This document shows, piece after piece, positions 25,301 to 35,216 of a DNA stretch of 48,672 bases; position 1 is the first letter of the stretch; each line of letters starts with the position of its first letter. The DNA lies in the NCBI GenBank assembly GCA_903892515.1, contig CAITIS010000124.1:1-48672 (forward strand). The letters are read 5' to 3'. Both the position numbers and the translations under genes were made by a program. The notes below the pieces were generated by a model. The model saw only the letters and a list, made by a program, of their open reading frames with translations. It was not told the DNA's origin and did no database searches. The stretch is from an uncultured Planctomycetota bacterium (GTDB taxonomy: Bacteria > Planctomycetota > Phycisphaerae > SM23-33).

Positions 25301-26977
25301 GGCATGAATCAGCTCAAGTTCTACAACATCAGCAACCCGGCCCATCCGGGCAACCCGGTCTCTGTTCCGCTCCCGTACGGCCTGGCCTTCAACGCGGCCG
25401 CGAATGTCGTGTTCAACGGCACCACGATGTACGTGGCGGACTTGGCCGGAACTGTGTACATGTTCAACGTTTCAAACATGCTTAAGCCCACGCTCGTGAC
25501 CTACTTCAGGACAGCGGGCGAGCCCTGGGGCATGGACGTGCAGAACAACCGGCTATACGTGGCCGACCTGGTCAAGGGCCTGCTGGTGTACGACATCTCC
25601 AGCGGCCACAGCGCCAAGAAACTCGGCCAGTACACGCCCAGCACCACGGCGTATGACGTGGTGGTCAAGAACCAGGAAGCGTTCCTGTTCACGGCCGACT
25701 CGACCATCTCGCTGCTGGTCAACAACCCCGCGAAGATGAGCGTCGAAGACACGTTCGCCACCGTGGGCAGCGCTTCGCCGGTGCTCGATGCCAACAACAA
25801 GCTGTACCTGCCGGCCGGTTCGGGCTTCAGCAGCATGGACGTCAGCAACCTGATGGATCGGCGGGTGGCCTCCCCGGGGGCTGCGACCTCCTTCCTGGAT
25901 GAGTTGGGGCACACCGTGACGGTCTCGGCCGTTAATGCCCGCGTCAACATCATCCTGAGCGGCCTGGGAGAGGGCGAGATCGAGAAGATCGACGTTATTC
26001 CGCTCAAGGCCGGCGGGTCGGTGACGATCACGGTGGCCGGCGGCTGGCACACCCAGACGAACGAAGTGGCCATCGAAGGTTCGCTGGGCCTGGGCAGCTT
26101 CACCGCCTCGGCGCTGGATCTCAACGGCGACTTCGTCGTCGGCGGCAGCCAGACCGACAAGGCCATCGGCGCCATCTCGCTGGGCAACGTCCTGGCGGGG
26201 CACACGCTCACCGTCAACGGCACGGGCACGGGCTTTAGCTTCAAAGCTGGGAACGTGCAGGACTTCACGATCAATTCCGCCCATACAGCCGTCACCAGCG
26301 TTACGGTCAATAGCTGGACGGACAGCACATACCTCGACCCGACGGCGGACATTAACACCATCGCGGTGGGAAAGATTACCAGCGCGGGCGACTTCGGCGC
26401 CGACATGGAACTTACCGGCTACGGCAGCGCGACCAAGACCGTCCTGGGGCCAGTCAGCATCAGCGGCTACCTACAGGGCGCGACCTGGGACGTGGACGGA
26501 GCGGTAGGCAACATCACGGCCACCAAGGGCGTGAAAGATAGCCGCGTTCAGAGCACCGGCAGCATGGGGCTGCTGACGCTGGGCAGCGCCCAGGCCGCGG
26601 ACTTCCTGGCGGGCATGACTACGAGCGACCGCCACGCCACGGCCGGGAGCCAGTTCAACACCCTGACGTCGATCAAGGGCGTGACGATCAAGGGCTTTAG
26701 CGGCATGACACAGGGACAGGCCTTGCTGACCGACAGCAACTTCTCGGCCGCCACGATCGGCGCCAGCACGCTGCTGAACGTGGACACGAGCAACGGCGAC
26801 GACTTTGGCCTGTTCGCCCTGACGAACAGCAAGAAGACGCAACTGAACTCCGTCAAGCTCGGCCAGCTCGATCAGTTCGGCAAGAAGGTCGTGTACTCGC
26901 CGACCTGGGTCAGCAGCAAGGACCCCGATGGCAGCTATCGCGACGGCCAGTTGGTGCTGAGTTCGATCCAGCCATAG
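22316..26977 (+). CDS. Giant secreted protein with LEPR-XLL-like motif, interrupted cyclophilin domain and LVIVD-type repeats
   Basis: A 1553-aa protein with AAGGA upstream of its ATG. The N-terminus carries RLESMESRCMLSA (residues 14-26), a planctomycete LEPR-XLL-type motif. Residues about 60-340 contain three or more modules of about 90 residues (TVTIVDGTAL, VTGNDIVVTINTGTTTLQDI, TDLGI, ending in TGG). A cyclophilin-type PPIase starts at about 392 (AKLHFVDSTGKAIGDI), breaks after RFIDLATKG (433), and resumes at 543 with TPFYSNVVVHRVIPNFMIQ (Arg555) and GMANTGQPDTSDCQFFIT; the roughly 108 residues between are one more module. An Ig/cadherin-like region, a propeller-like region with LKIYDITDPANPRL (about 850-1190) and a repetitive beta-rich C-terminus follow. 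There is no PEP-CTERM or LPXTG tail. Inference: an extracellular or cell-surface protein. Confidence 0.8.
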   Translation: MKYRRNSHASFGPRLESMESRCMLSAVVGPVFNTPLPDAYWISDTAATKASLNTMLSNFKVMPNAVAGGLQFRGAAGWTGSAFSLTASTGDTFGVAVTGSDVAVTIVDGVTQWQDIVTALNANTDFQSLGITSALSGADGNASAIDTTSLTPWGSGLKLTAGTSAGSMTLTIVAATGETPTAGVTVTGVNVTVAIVPGTTTWQNVADLLNASTDFTALKLTASVAGPDGQVGQPTALASLLTQVTYNPSPVLTWTAGTVGAAGNVFTVTIKDGTALDAAVTGNDIVVTINTGTTTLQDIITEVQSLSAFTDLGISTSVLGGSTALASASAVTHFTGGADMIPGSRTIGIDGYEAGNGALTIKVTTDRPDVLNIGVPDGTIDANGVIHETDPFAKLHFVDSTGKAIGDIYSQIFLNDPASNAAAQRFIDLATKGVKSTAASLLIKPDASKADGLLFTAGIKGPDANNVTITIVDGTALSVAVTGTNAVITINTGSTRLQDIITALSSNSDFLQLYVAVTLKGTSVLAKAAPETNLTGGSGTLVKGTPFYSNVVVHRVIPNFMIQTGDKLGGDGSGYSGLGNIADAYDPNLTYGGEGVFGMANTGQPDTSDCQFFITQDAYTYGNGSYMIFGQMISGSSVLNSIINLPTGQNATHSAQDYPNNPPYLQSVTMSTSNQDGSFILTPTSDFTGVAHVTITLTDAAGHTTSKTILVTTQDALGSAPTVTPIDNQTVTPGSHTPISAVATDDHGFTVKYDVQVTDPKMKPFVTVSQNGIITIDTPATYSGVYSVTVTATEIGIPGSWVDTNGNGVQDAGDTDVGTGVLSADSKGFAERSAGQTSFRVYSLASTEKWGQTGDNANAVAVLNNTMYEALGSSGLKIYDITDPANPRLMGSYQKLDASGQPATDTYGRAVLQYRDVKVIQQVVNGQTIPVVYATNQQGGVDILGVTVDPSDATKVTVALLSNINGGTASEETSYSDQRPYSIATILHGDYAVVPGMNQLKFYNISNPAHPGNPVSVPLPYGLAFNAAANVVFNGTTMYVADLAGTVYMFNVSNMLKPTLVTYFRTAGEPWGMDVQNNRLYVADLVKGLLVYDISSGHSAKKLGQYTPSTTAYDVVVKNQEAFLFTADSTISLLVNNPAKMSVEDTFATVGSASPVLDANNKLYLPAGSGFSSMDVSNLMDRRVASPGAATSFLDELGHTVTVSAVNARVNIILSGLGEGEIEKIDVIPLKAGGSVTITVAGGWHTQTNEVAIEGSLGLGSFTASALDLNGDFVVGGSQTDKAIGAISLGNVLAGHTLTVNGTGTGFSFKAGNVQDFTINSAHTAVTSVTVNSWTDSTYLDPTADINTIAVGKITSAGDFGADMELTGYGSATKTVLGPVSISGYLQGATWDVDGAVGNITATKGVKDSRVQSTGSMGLLTLGSAQAADFLAGMTTSDRHATAGSQFNTLTSIKGVTIKGFSGMTQGQALLTDSNFSAATIGASTLLNVDTSNGDDFGLFALTNSKKTQLNSVKLGQLDQFGKKVVYSPTWVSSKDPDGSYRDGQLVLSSIQP

Positions 26978-27203
26978 CGGTCGGGCAAGGCCGGTAGTGT
27001 GAAAACGTCCGCATGGGCGGCACGGGAAACCGTTGCCGTCCTTGCGGTATAGGCCGATAATCCCGGCGGGGTCGTCGGTCCTCGACCCGCGTGGGGAACG
27101 CGGGCCGAGCGAGTGTGATGATCCCCATCGGCGGAAATGTCGATAGGTAAGGTGTTTGCAGCAGGATTCTCAACCCTAGTTTTGCGTGCAGGTGGATCAA
27201 TCA

Positions 27204-30200
27204 ATGAAGCATCCTCGGAAAGCTCGTTCGGCACGGAAGGCTCATCTGGCATCGGTCCCGTTCTTGGAGGCGATGGAAAACCGTTGCCTGCTGTCGGTCA
27301 GCGGCCCGGTCTTCCAGACCCCGCTGGCAAACGCATACTGGATTGACAACACCACGGCCGGCACGCAGGGCACCCTCACCATCGGCTCGCGCCTGCTGGA
27401 TGTGCTGCCCACGGCCAATGTCAGCGCCGGCGGCCTGAGCTTTGCCGGCGCCGGCTGGCTGGGCAATACGCTGACCATGTCGGCCCCCGGCGTTACAGTC
27501 ACGGGCAGCGACGTGGCCGTCGGCATTGTCGGCGGCACCAGCGCGACAACGTTGAAGAACGTTGTCGATGAGTTGAACAACAGCGCCAGCTTCCAGGCGC
27601 TGCATATCACCGCCTCGCTTTCTGGCGCGGATGGTCCGGCCACGGCTCTTTCGCAGACGACGCTCACGCCCGGCACGACCGGGCTCAGCTTCACGGCCCC
27701 GCTCGCCACCAACCCGATTACCTTCACGATCAAGGATTCAGGCGGGGATCCGGCCAGCGTAGCGGTGAATGGAAACGATGTAACCATTTCCATCCTGTCG
27801 GGCACCACGACCTGGCAGCAGGTCGTCAACCTGGTGAACGGCAGCGCCGCCATGCAGACGCTGGAGGTGACTGCCACATTGGCGGGGGTGGGCATGCTGA
27901 CTCCCTCCGGTGGGGAACTCGCCACGGCCCATGGCACGGTGACGCTGGACCCGAGCGTGAGCCACGCCGTACAAATGCTGCCAAACTCCTCGGCCGGCGG
28001 GCTGCAATTCTCACCCGCCACGGGGTGGACCGGCAGCACTTTCTCGTTAGAACTCGACCCCACCGACTTGACCGTGACGGTGGCAGGCAACGACCTGTCC
28101 GTTATCTTCGTTCCGGGCCAGACGACCGTGTCGGATGTCATCGATGCCCTGAACAGCGACCCGAACTTCGCGGCGCTGAATGTGACGGTCACGCCCACAA
28201 CCAGCGGAACTGACAAGGTCACGGCGGTGGCCGAGACCATGCTGACGCCCGCGACGACCGGGCTGAGGCTGTACGAAACCGCGGCCGGGTCTTTCCCCTC
28301 GATAACCATCGTCTGGACGACCGACGCCGACCCGTCCGTGGTCGTCTCGGGCACGGATATCACGGTCAACGCCGTGGAGGGCGCGACGACTTGGCAGGCC
28401 GTCGCCGACCTGCTGAACAACAGCGCCGATGTTCAGAACTTGCACGTGTCGGCCGCCCTTCAGGCAACTACTGCCGCCCCCGTCGTACCGGCCGAACTGG
28501 TTGTCTCACACCTGAAGATTTCCGTTCCCGCCGGGGCAATTGTGCTGACAGGGGCGGCCAACGCCGCCTCCAACAATATTACGGCCACCATCGTGGACGG
28601 AACCGCTCTCAATGTCAGTGTAAGCGGCCAGAATATTACCATTACGCTCAATACCGGCACGAGCACGCTGCAGGACGTCGTGGACGCGTTGAACGGCAAC
28701 ACGGACGTCACGAAGACCCTGGGCGTGAGGGCGGTAGTGAGCGGGAGCGACGCGGTGGCCGGCCCGGCCGCCAAGGCCAACCTCTCAGGCGGCACGGATC
28801 GCACCGCGGCCTGGACGCGCAGCATCGGCATCGACGGGTATGAGAAGGGCAATGTGCCGCTGACCATATCAGCCGTATCGGACAATCCAGACCTGGTAGT
28901 CAGCGCGCCGGGTGGCGGCACGGTCGTCGATGGCGTGCTCGTCCCCGCGGCTGGGACCAAGTTCGCCAAGATTCATTACGTGGACAAGACCACCGGCAAG
29001 AGCATGGGCGACATCGTCCTGGAGCTGTACAGCGGCACCAATTACGCCTACAACGCCTCAGCCCAGCGATTCATAAATCTGGCTACATACGGCACGATCC
29101 AGCAACAGGCCCTGGGCTCGTCCCTGGCGGCATCGATTATTGGCACGGCCGAGCCGGTTGTGGTGGCCGGGCTGACATTTTCGGCCGTGGCGGGAACGTC
29201 GCCCGATCCTTTCACGCTGACGATCATAAATGGGACGCCGTCGTCGGATGTGCCGCTGCCAGTGGACGTTGTGGGCCAGGATGTGACGGTGACTATCGCG
29301 GCGGGCACCTCGACTTGGCTGGACGTGCAATTGGCATTGTCCCAGAGCGCGGCCTTTGGAGCCCTGAACGTAACGTCGTCGCTGGCCGATCCGGACCATT
29401 TGGGTGCGCTCGCGACCGTTCTGGACACGAAGACGGTGACGATACCTGCCGCCGACTCCTTCGGCTTGTCGCTGACGAGCCAGAAGACCGGCCTGGTGTC
29501 GCTGAAGATCGTGGCAGCGCCGGCAGTGCCCGATGGAGCCCCTCCGGCCGTCCCGAGCGTGAGCGTGAACGGCAAGGATATAACCGCCACGATCGTGGTA
29601 GGCACGACCACGCTTAGTGAGCTCAGGGACTTGCTGAACGGAAATGCGGCCGTTCAGGCTTTGGCGGTCAACGTGTCGTTGCTGACCGGGACTGATGGCA
29701 AGGCCTTCGTGCATGATAAGGTCACGCTGGCGGGCCTGACCTTTGGGGCCAATGGCGCCACCGGCAACGGCATCACCGTAAAAATAGTCAGCGGAACGGC
29801 CTACGGCCTGTCGGCCTCGGGCAATAACCTCACGGTCACAATCCCGCCGGGCAAGAAGTGGAGCGACGTCTCCTCCGTGCTTCTCTACTATACCCAAGTT
29901 ACCCAAGACCCGGCGGTATGGGCGATCATGGCCAATGGCGTGAATGCCACCCTGGTCGGAACCGACGGCCCGGCCTTGGCGACTTCGCAGGTGGCGCTGA
30001 GTGGCGGGTATGGCAACCTCACCAACAGCACGCCGTTCTACAGCAACGCGCCGGTGCACCGCGTCATTCCGGGTTTCATGGTTCAGAGCGGCGATGGGCA
30101 ATTCGGCAACGGCACCGGCGGGAGCGGCCTGCCGAACCTGACGGATGCCTTTGACCCGACCTTGACCTTCGGCGGCGAAGGCCAGCTCGCCATGGCCAAT

Positions 30201-33200
30201 TCCGGCCCAAATTCCAGCAATGCCCAGTTCTTCATCACGGAATATGATCCGACGTACAGCGTGCTTTTTGGGAGTGCCCCCACCGGCTACACGCCGTTCC
30301 CGTACACATCTGGCGACGGCACATACATGATCTTTGGCCAGATGATCTCCGGCCAGAGCACGCTGGAGGCCTTGGCCAATCTGCCGCGCGATACGACGCA
30401 AAACAGTCCGACGGAGAACCGGCCTTACGACAACGTCGTGATGCAGTCGGTGACGATCTTCGATTCGCCGCAGGATGGCACGCTGCTGCTGACGGCGTTG
30501 GATGGCTTTACGACCTCGGCGCACGTGACGATTACGCTGACCGACCCGTCGGGCAAGACGAAGACCCAGACTATCCTGGTCGTGCCCAAGTGCAGGACCG
30601 ATGAAACGAACGCAAGCGGGCAGTACGACAAGAGCAATTTCCCCGCGCTGCCGGACCCCACGGACCCAGCTTATCAGACAGTGACGTCGGGGCAGGCCAT
30701 TACGACCGTGCATACCGCGCCGACGGCCGCCATTTTTGCGCCATATAGCTTCACGTACACGGTCAACTCCACCGACAAGCTGCTCAAGCCGACGGTCAGT
30801 GCGACAGGCGATCTCAATCTGGCCGTGCCATCGACATACGTCGGCACGGCCACGATGTACGTCTCGGCCGCGTACAACACCTATACCGCCGGCGGCATAA
30901 CGACCAACATCAAGAACGGTTTTGCCGAAACGCCAACCACCGTTACGCAGACGAGCACACGCGTGCTGGCCAACAGCGGCATCGGGTCGTCGTGGGTGCC
31001 CACGGCCGCCGGCGACACGGTTTGGGCGATGCAGGTCGTCACGGACACCACCGCGAACACGAGCATGCTGTACGAAGCGCTGGGCTCGGGCGGACTGAAG
31101 ATCTACGACATCACCGACCCGGCCAACCCCGTGCTGAAGGGCAGTTCCGCCGGCGACTACGTCGACGTGAAGGTGGCCACGCAGACCATCGGCACCACCA
31201 GCAGCACCGTCGCCTATCTCACCAGCGCCTCGGGCCCGGTGACCATACTTAACGTGACGGACCCGGTAAACATTCCCGCCGCGTTGGGCACGTTGACGTC
31301 CGGCAGCAACTCCCAGCGGACGGTGCTGGCGGACATAGGCAGCGAAAAGTACGCCATCGTCCTGGGTGGCACGCGCGTGGACGTATTTAACGTAACGGAT
31401 CCATCCAACCCATCGGCCGACGTGCCGGTTACGTTCGGCTCGACGAAGGGCATCAAGTTCCACAACGCCGTCAATGCCGGCGTCGCGCAAACGGCCGAAG
31501 GCGCCGAAGTGCTGTACGTGGAGGATTCCGGCGACGGCGCCATTCTGGAATTCCTGTTCAACGACCCCACCACTCCGATCTTCATCAACTGGTTCGGCAC
31601 GGCTGGCCAGCCGGTCGGCATGGATTTCCAGGGCAGCACGATGTTCATCGCCGATATGAAAAAGGGCTTGCTGGCCGTGGACGTGTCCAACCCGCTGAAG
31701 CCAAAGTTGATGGGGCAGTACCATACCAGTGCGCCGGCCTTGGGCGTTATGGTGCAGAATGAGACCGCCTTTGTGGCCACGCAGGGCGCGATCGTCGGGG
31801 TGCTGATCCACAACCTCAAGAAGATGACCGCCGAGCTGACCTTCAGCGCCGACGTCACGGCCATGCCGGCCTTGTTCACCTCCGGGGATCTCGTCAAAGA
31901 ACTGCTGGTTCCGGCCTCGGGCGGCTACGCGACGGTGGACGTTGCCCACCTGCTCAACCGCCTGGTCGCCACGCCGGGGGCGCCGGCGTACTTCACGGAC
32001 GGCCAGTCGACTCCCAATTACGGGCGCGTCATGTGCACCAACGCGCGCGTGAACATATACATGAGCAATGTGAACGGCAGCAACATTCAGACCATCGAGG
32101 TGATCCCGACCGGGGCCAACGCCACGGTGGCGGTTGATGTTGCGTACGGCGGGTTCACGCCGGTGGCTGAAATCGTGATCGACGGCAACAAGCCCGTGGC
32201 CAAGTTTGCCGCCGCGGCCGTGGATCTCACCGGCGAATTCCTGGCTGAGAACACGTATGTCAAGGCCCTCACGCTGGGCAACATCTCTGAAGGCGCGACG
32301 GTGACGCTGACTGGCGGCAGCGGCGTCAACTTCACTGCCTACGATGTGAACGAGATTGCGATTGCGGCCGGGACCACGGCTTTTAATACCCTCTTGGTCC
32401 ATAGCTGGACGGATACGGTTCAGGGCAACAATGACATCGCGGCCAAGTCGATAACGTCGATTCAGAGCACGGGCGATTTCGACGCCGACCTGAACCTGCT
32501 TGGAACAGGCAAGGCCACCACGAAGATCCTGGGCAGCGTGAAGGTGGGCGGATTCGTCCAAAACGTCCAGTGGGACGTGGCTGGTGCGATGGGCGATCTC
32601 ACCGCGACCAACGGCGTGAAGAACTCGCGGATCGCCACGGACGGCAACATGGGCACCCTCAGCCTGGGCCTGACGGACACGACCGATTTCCTGGCGGGTA
32701 TCACCCTGAGCGACTCGACCGAGCGGCACGCGACGAATGCCGGCGAGTTCACAAACCCGGCCGCTTCCATCAAGGGCATCAACATAACCAACTTTATGGT
32801 TCACCCGACGCAGACTGGCCTTATGGTCAGTGGAAGCATCGTGGCTGCGACGGTCCAGCAAGGCTCCAACGCTACGACGTTGCAGGGACTTGCCGATATG
32901 CTCAATGCCAATACGAACTTCCAGAACCTTCACATTACGGCCTCGCTCGCCGGCGACGATGGTCCGGCCACGTCGCTGACGCAGACAACCATAACGCCCG
33001 GCGACACTGGCCTGGAAATGACGGCCACCGGCGCCACCGACCCGATCGACTTCACGATCGTTGCCGCCAGCGGCAGCAATCCCGCTGGAGTGACCGTGAG
33101 CGGGACAAGCGTGACGATTTCCATCGTACTTGGAACAACCACCTGGCAGAATGTTGCCGATCTCATGAATGCGAATGCTGACGTCCAGGCCCTGGGCGTG

Positions 33201-33641
33201 ACCACCGATGTGGTTGGGTTCGGCGCGAAGCCGGGCAACCCGGACGAACTGGCCACGATTCATGGCATAGTGACCTTGGACCCGGCGACGGGCAGCTCAG
33301 TGAAACTTCTGCCCAATGCAGAGGCGGCCGGGCTGCATTTTTCCCCGAGTGCGGGTTGGACAGGTTCGACATTCTCGTTCTCCGTTGTTGCGTACACCCA
33401 GCCTTTCTTGTTGGTCGACAGCAACTTCTCGGCCGCGACGATCGGGACGTCAACATTGCGGAACATAAATACGACGACGGCGCCGGCGAACTTTGGCCTG
33501 TACGTGTTGACGAACTCCAAGAACACGCAGGCTAATTCGGTGACGATCTGGCAGGACTCCAGCGTCATCAAGAACTACTCCAGCAAGACCGAGGGAAACT
33601 ACACCCTAGGGAAGTTCGAGATTGAATCCCTGTCACTGTAG
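27204..33641 (+). CDS. Giant secreted protein, expanded paralogue of the preceding one
   Basis: 2145 aa. The ATG at 27204 has AGGTGG 8 nt upstream; a GTG at 27186 is less likely. Architecture matches the neighbour: FLEAMENRCLLSV (residues 20-32), module array (about 60-530), IGIDGYEKGN segment, cyclophilin first half ending RFINLATYG (630), cyclophilin second half from TPFYSNAPVHRVIPGFMVQ (Arg953, AMANSGPNSSNAQFFIT), Ig-like part, LKIYDITDPANPVL propeller-like repeats and a beta-rich C-terminus. The cyclophilin insert is about 310 residues (631-940) against 108 in the neighbour. The C-terminal domain has its own insertion of about 200 residues (1866-2064), homologous to residues 97-283 of the same protein. 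The long frame on the opposite strand is a codon-bias shadow. A strong terminator follows. Confidence 0.8.
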   Translation: MKHPRKARSARKAHLASVPFLEAMENRCLLSVSGPVFQTPLANAYWIDNTTAGTQGTLTIGSRLLDVLPTANVSAGGLSFAGAGWLGNTLTMSAPGVTVTGSDVAVGIVGGTSATTLKNVVDELNNSASFQALHITASLSGADGPATALSQTTLTPGTTGLSFTAPLATNPITFTIKDSGGDPASVAVNGNDVTISILSGTTTWQQVVNLVNGSAAMQTLEVTATLAGVGMLTPSGGELATAHGTVTLDPSVSHAVQMLPNSSAGGLQFSPATGWTGSTFSLELDPTDLTVTVAGNDLSVIFVPGQTTVSDVIDALNSDPNFAALNVTVTPTTSGTDKVTAVAETMLTPATTGLRLYETAAGSFPSITIVWTTDADPSVVVSGTDITVNAVEGATTWQAVADLLNNSADVQNLHVSAALQATTAAPVVPAELVVSHLKISVPAGAIVLTGAANAASNNITATIVDGTALNVSVSGQNITITLNTGTSTLQDVVDALNGNTDVTKTLGVRAVVSGSDAVAGPAAKANLSGGTDRTAAWTRSIGIDGYEKGNVPLTISAVSDNPDLVVSAPGGGTVVDGVLVPAAGTKFAKIHYVDKTTGKSMGDIVLELYSGTNYAYNASAQRFINLATYGTIQQQALGSSLAASIIGTAEPVVVAGLTFSAVAGTSPDPFTLTIINGTPSSDVPLPVDVVGQDVTVTIAAGTSTWLDVQLALSQSAAFGALNVTSSLADPDHLGALATVLDTKTVTIPAADSFGLSLTSQKTGLVSLKIVAAPAVPDGAPPAVPSVSVNGKDITATIVVGTTTLSELRDLLNGNAAVQALAVNVSLLTGTDGKAFVHDKVTLAGLTFGANGATGNGITVKIVSGTAYGLSASGNNLTVTIPPGKKWSDVSSVLLYYTQVTQDPAVWAIMANGVNATLVGTDGPALATSQVALSGGYGNLTNSTPFYSNAPVHRVIPGFMVQSGDGQFGNGTGGSGLPNLTDAFDPTLTFGGEGQLAMANSGPNSSNAQFFITEYDPTYSVLFGSAPTGYTPFPYTSGDGTYMIFGQMISGQSTLEALANLPRDTTQNSPTENRPYDNVVMQSVTIFDSPQDGTLLLTALDGFTTSAHVTITLTDPSGKTKTQTILVVPKCRTDETNASGQYDKSNFPALPDPTDPAYQTVTSGQAITTVHTAPTAAIFAPYSFTYTVNSTDKLLKPTVSATGDLNLAVPSTYVGTATMYVSAAYNTYTAGGITTNIKNGFAETPTTVTQTSTRVLANSGIGSSWVPTAAGDTVWAMQVVTDTTANTSMLYEALGSGGLKIYDITDPANPVLKGSSAGDYVDVKVATQTIGTTSSTVAYLTSASGPVTILNVTDPVNIPAALGTLTSGSNSQRTVLADIGSEKYAIVLGGTRVDVFNVTDPSNPSADVPVTFGSTKGIKFHNAVNAGVAQTAEGAEVLYVEDSGDGAILEFLFNDPTTPIFINWFGTAGQPVGMDFQGSTMFIADMKKGLLAVDVSNPLKPKLMGQYHTSAPALGVMVQNETAFVATQGAIVGVLIHNLKKMTAELTFSADVTAMPALFTSGDLVKELLVPASGGYATVDVAHLLNRLVATPGAPAYFTDGQSTPNYGRVMCTNARVNIYMSNVNGSNIQTIEVIPTGANATVAVDVAYGGFTPVAEIVIDGNKPVAKFAAAAVDLTGEFLAENTYVKALTLGNISEGATVTLTGGSGVNFTAYDVNEIAIAAGTTAFNTLLVHSWTDTVQGNNDIAAKSITSIQSTGDFDADLNLLGTGKATTKILGSVKVGGFVQNVQWDVAGAMGDLTATNGVKNSRIATDGNMGTLSLGLTDTTDFLAGITLSDSTERHATNAGEFTNPAASIKGINITNFMVHPTQTGLMVSGSIVAATVQQGSNATTLQGLADMLNANTNFQNLHITASLAGDDGPATSLTQTTITPGDTGLEMTATGATDPIDFTIVAASGSNPAGVTVSGTSVTISIVLGTTTWQNVADLMNANADVQALGVTTDVVGFGAKPGNPDELATIHGIVTLDPATGSSVKLLPNAEAAGLHFSPSAGWTGSTFSFSVVAYTQPFLLVDSNFSAATIGTSTLRNINTTTAPANFGLYVLTNSKNTQANSVTIWQDSSVIKNYSSKTEGNYTLGKFEIESLSL

Positions 33642-33697
33642 AAGCGAATTCTGAAGCCCTATGTGTAGATGAGGGCTGCAAGTCAGTTGTGAAATGA

Positions 33698-33738
33698 AGT
33701 GGGCCGCGGAGCAATGCTCTGCGGCCCACTGTTGTTTT
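33698..33738 (+). terminator. Rho-independent terminator after the giant protein gene
   Basis: A 15-bp stem with one G-U pair, AGTGGGCCGCGGAGC (33698-33712) with GCTCTGCGGCCCACT (33716-33730), loop AAT, then GTTGTTTT. It lies 57 bp after the stop codon. The opposite strand has only a weak T-run, so it may act poorly on xylA transcripts coming from the other side. Confidence 0.9.
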
Positions 33739-33834
33739 GACGCTGAGGCGGTGCGATTGGCGGGCAAGTTTCGCAGCCGTGGCGTGCCCTCGGGCGTGAG
33801 CCGTGCGAGCAGACGTCGATCGGGCCGCAACGAC

Positions 33835-33854
33835 CACAGCCGAGGGCGGCTGTG
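33835..33854. repeat. CACAGCCG-N4-CGGCTGTG hairpin
   Basis: A perfect 8-bp stem with loop AGGG. Related copies lie at 8951-8970 (inside the OFA permease gene), 42094-42113 (one mismatch) and 47337-47354. This one sits 30 bp beyond the xylA stop. Confidence 0.8.
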
Positions 33855-33884
33855 CTACGGGGCATACCGGTTATAAGGCCGGTT

Positions 33885-35198
33885 CTAGATGTACTCGTTC
33901 AGGATGTTCTCGATCAACTCCACCCGGCCGGACTCATTGGCCTGGGGTTGGCCCTTCTTGAGGATGTATTGCTCCAACTTGGCCAGGTCCATGTGACCGG
34001 CCTCGATGTCGGCGCCGACGCCGCTATTCCAGCTGGCATATCGCGTCTGGATCATCTTGGTCAGCACCCCATCCTTGCGGATGGCGGCGGCAATCTTCAG
34101 GCCGCGGGCGAAGGCATCCATGCCGCCGATATGGCCATAGAACAGGTCCACCGGCTCGAAGCTCTCGCGGGCCACGTGGGCGTCAAAGTTCAGCCCGCCG
34201 GTCGTCAGGCCGCCGGTGGAAAGGATCGCCAGCATCGCCAGGGCCGTGTCGTACAGGTCGGTGGGGAACTGGTCAGTGTCCCAGCCCAGCAGCAGGTCGC
34301 CGCGATTGGCGTCCACCGAGCCCAGCAGGCCGGTACAGGCAGCGTATTGCAACTCGTGTGCAAAGGTGTGGCCGGCCAGCGTGGCGTGGTTGGCCTCAAT
34401 GTTGAGCTTGAAGTCCTTCGCCAGCGCGTAATGCTGGAGGAAGGCGTAGCACGCGGCCGAGTCGGAGTCGTACTGATGCTTGGTCGGTTCCTTGGGCTTA
34501 GGCTCGATGTAGAACTGTCCGCCAAAGCCGATCTTCTTCTTGTAGTCGACCGCCATGTGCAGCAGCTTGGCCAGGTGGTCCATTTCCCGCCCCATGTCGG
34601 TATTGAGCAGGGTCTTGTAGCCTTCGCGTCCGCCCCAGAAGACGTATCCGGCCCCGCCCAGTTCGGTGGTGACTTCCATGGCCTTTTTCACCTGGGCGGC
34701 CCCAAAGGCGAAGACATCGGCGTTGCAGCTGGTGCCCGCGCCGTGCACGAATCGAGGGTTGGTGAACAGGTTGGCGGTGCCCCAGAGCAGCTTGACGCCC
34801 GTTCGCTGCTGCTCCTCTTTGAGAGCCTTGACTACGGCGTCGAGGTTCTGGTTGGTTTGGGCGAGCGTCTTGCCTTCGGGGGCGACGTCGCGGTCGTGGA
34901 AGCAGTAGAAGTCCACGCCCAGCTTGGTGAAGAACTCGAAGGCGACATGGACGCGGGCAATCGCGTTTTCGACGCTATCGCTGCCGTCGTCCCAGGGCAT
35001 CAGCCTGGTGGCGGCGCCGAACTGGTCGGCCAGGCCGTTGCGGAAGGCGTGCCAGTAGGCCACGCTGAAACGCAGATGCTCCCGCATGCTCTTGCCTTCG
35101 ACGATTTCATCTGGGTTGTAGTGCTTGAAGGCCAGTGGGTTCTTGCTGGTGGAGCCTTCGTACCGAATCTTCCGAATGCCGGCAAACGCCTCTGCCAT
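33885..35198 (-). CDS. xylA: Xylose isomerase
   Basis: 437 aa, the usual length of class II xylose isomerase, which interconverts D-xylose and D-xylulose in the cytoplasm using two divalent metals. The ATG at 35198 has AAAGGA 7 nt upstream; an in-frame start at 35258 lacks one. Family motifs: [13 protein letters not shown] (catalytic His), [62 protein letters not shown] and GWDTDQFP, which together supply the metal-binding Glu, Asp and His residues. The C-terminal [15 protein letters not shown] is also typical. No xylulokinase or transporter is adjacent. With the GH78 enzyme it suggests growth on plant or algal polysaccharides. Confidence 0.96.
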   Translation of the reverse strand: MAEAFAGIRKIRYEGSTSKNPLAFKHYNPDEIVEGKSMREHLRFSVAYWHAFRNGLADQFGAATRLMPWDDGSDSVENAIARVHVAFEFFTKLGVDFYCFHDRDVAPEGKTLAQTNQNLDAVVKALKEEQQRTGVKLLWGTANLFTNPRFVHGAGTSCNADVFAFGAAQVKKAMEVTTELGGAGYVFWGGREGYKTLLNTDMGREMDHLAKLLHMAVDYKKKIGFGGQFYIEPKPKEPTKHQYDSDSAACYAFLQHYALAKDFKLNIEANHATLAGHTFAHELQYAACTGLLGSVDANRGDLLLGWDTDQFPTDLYDTALAMLAILSTGGLTTGGLNFDAHVARESFEPVDLFYGHIGGMDAFARGLKIAAAIRKDGVLTKMIQTRYASWNSGVGADIEAGHMDLAKLEQYILKKGQPQANESGRVELIENILNEYI

Positions 35199-35216
35199 AT
35201 CAGTATCCTTTGTCTG

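Noticed and set aside
29058..33263. A 1401-codon open frame on the minus strand within the second giant gene
   Set aside because: It has biased, low-complexity Arg/Gly/His composition with no recognisable domain. The plus-strand protein has clear cyclophilin and propeller-like homology, so this is a GC-driven shadow.
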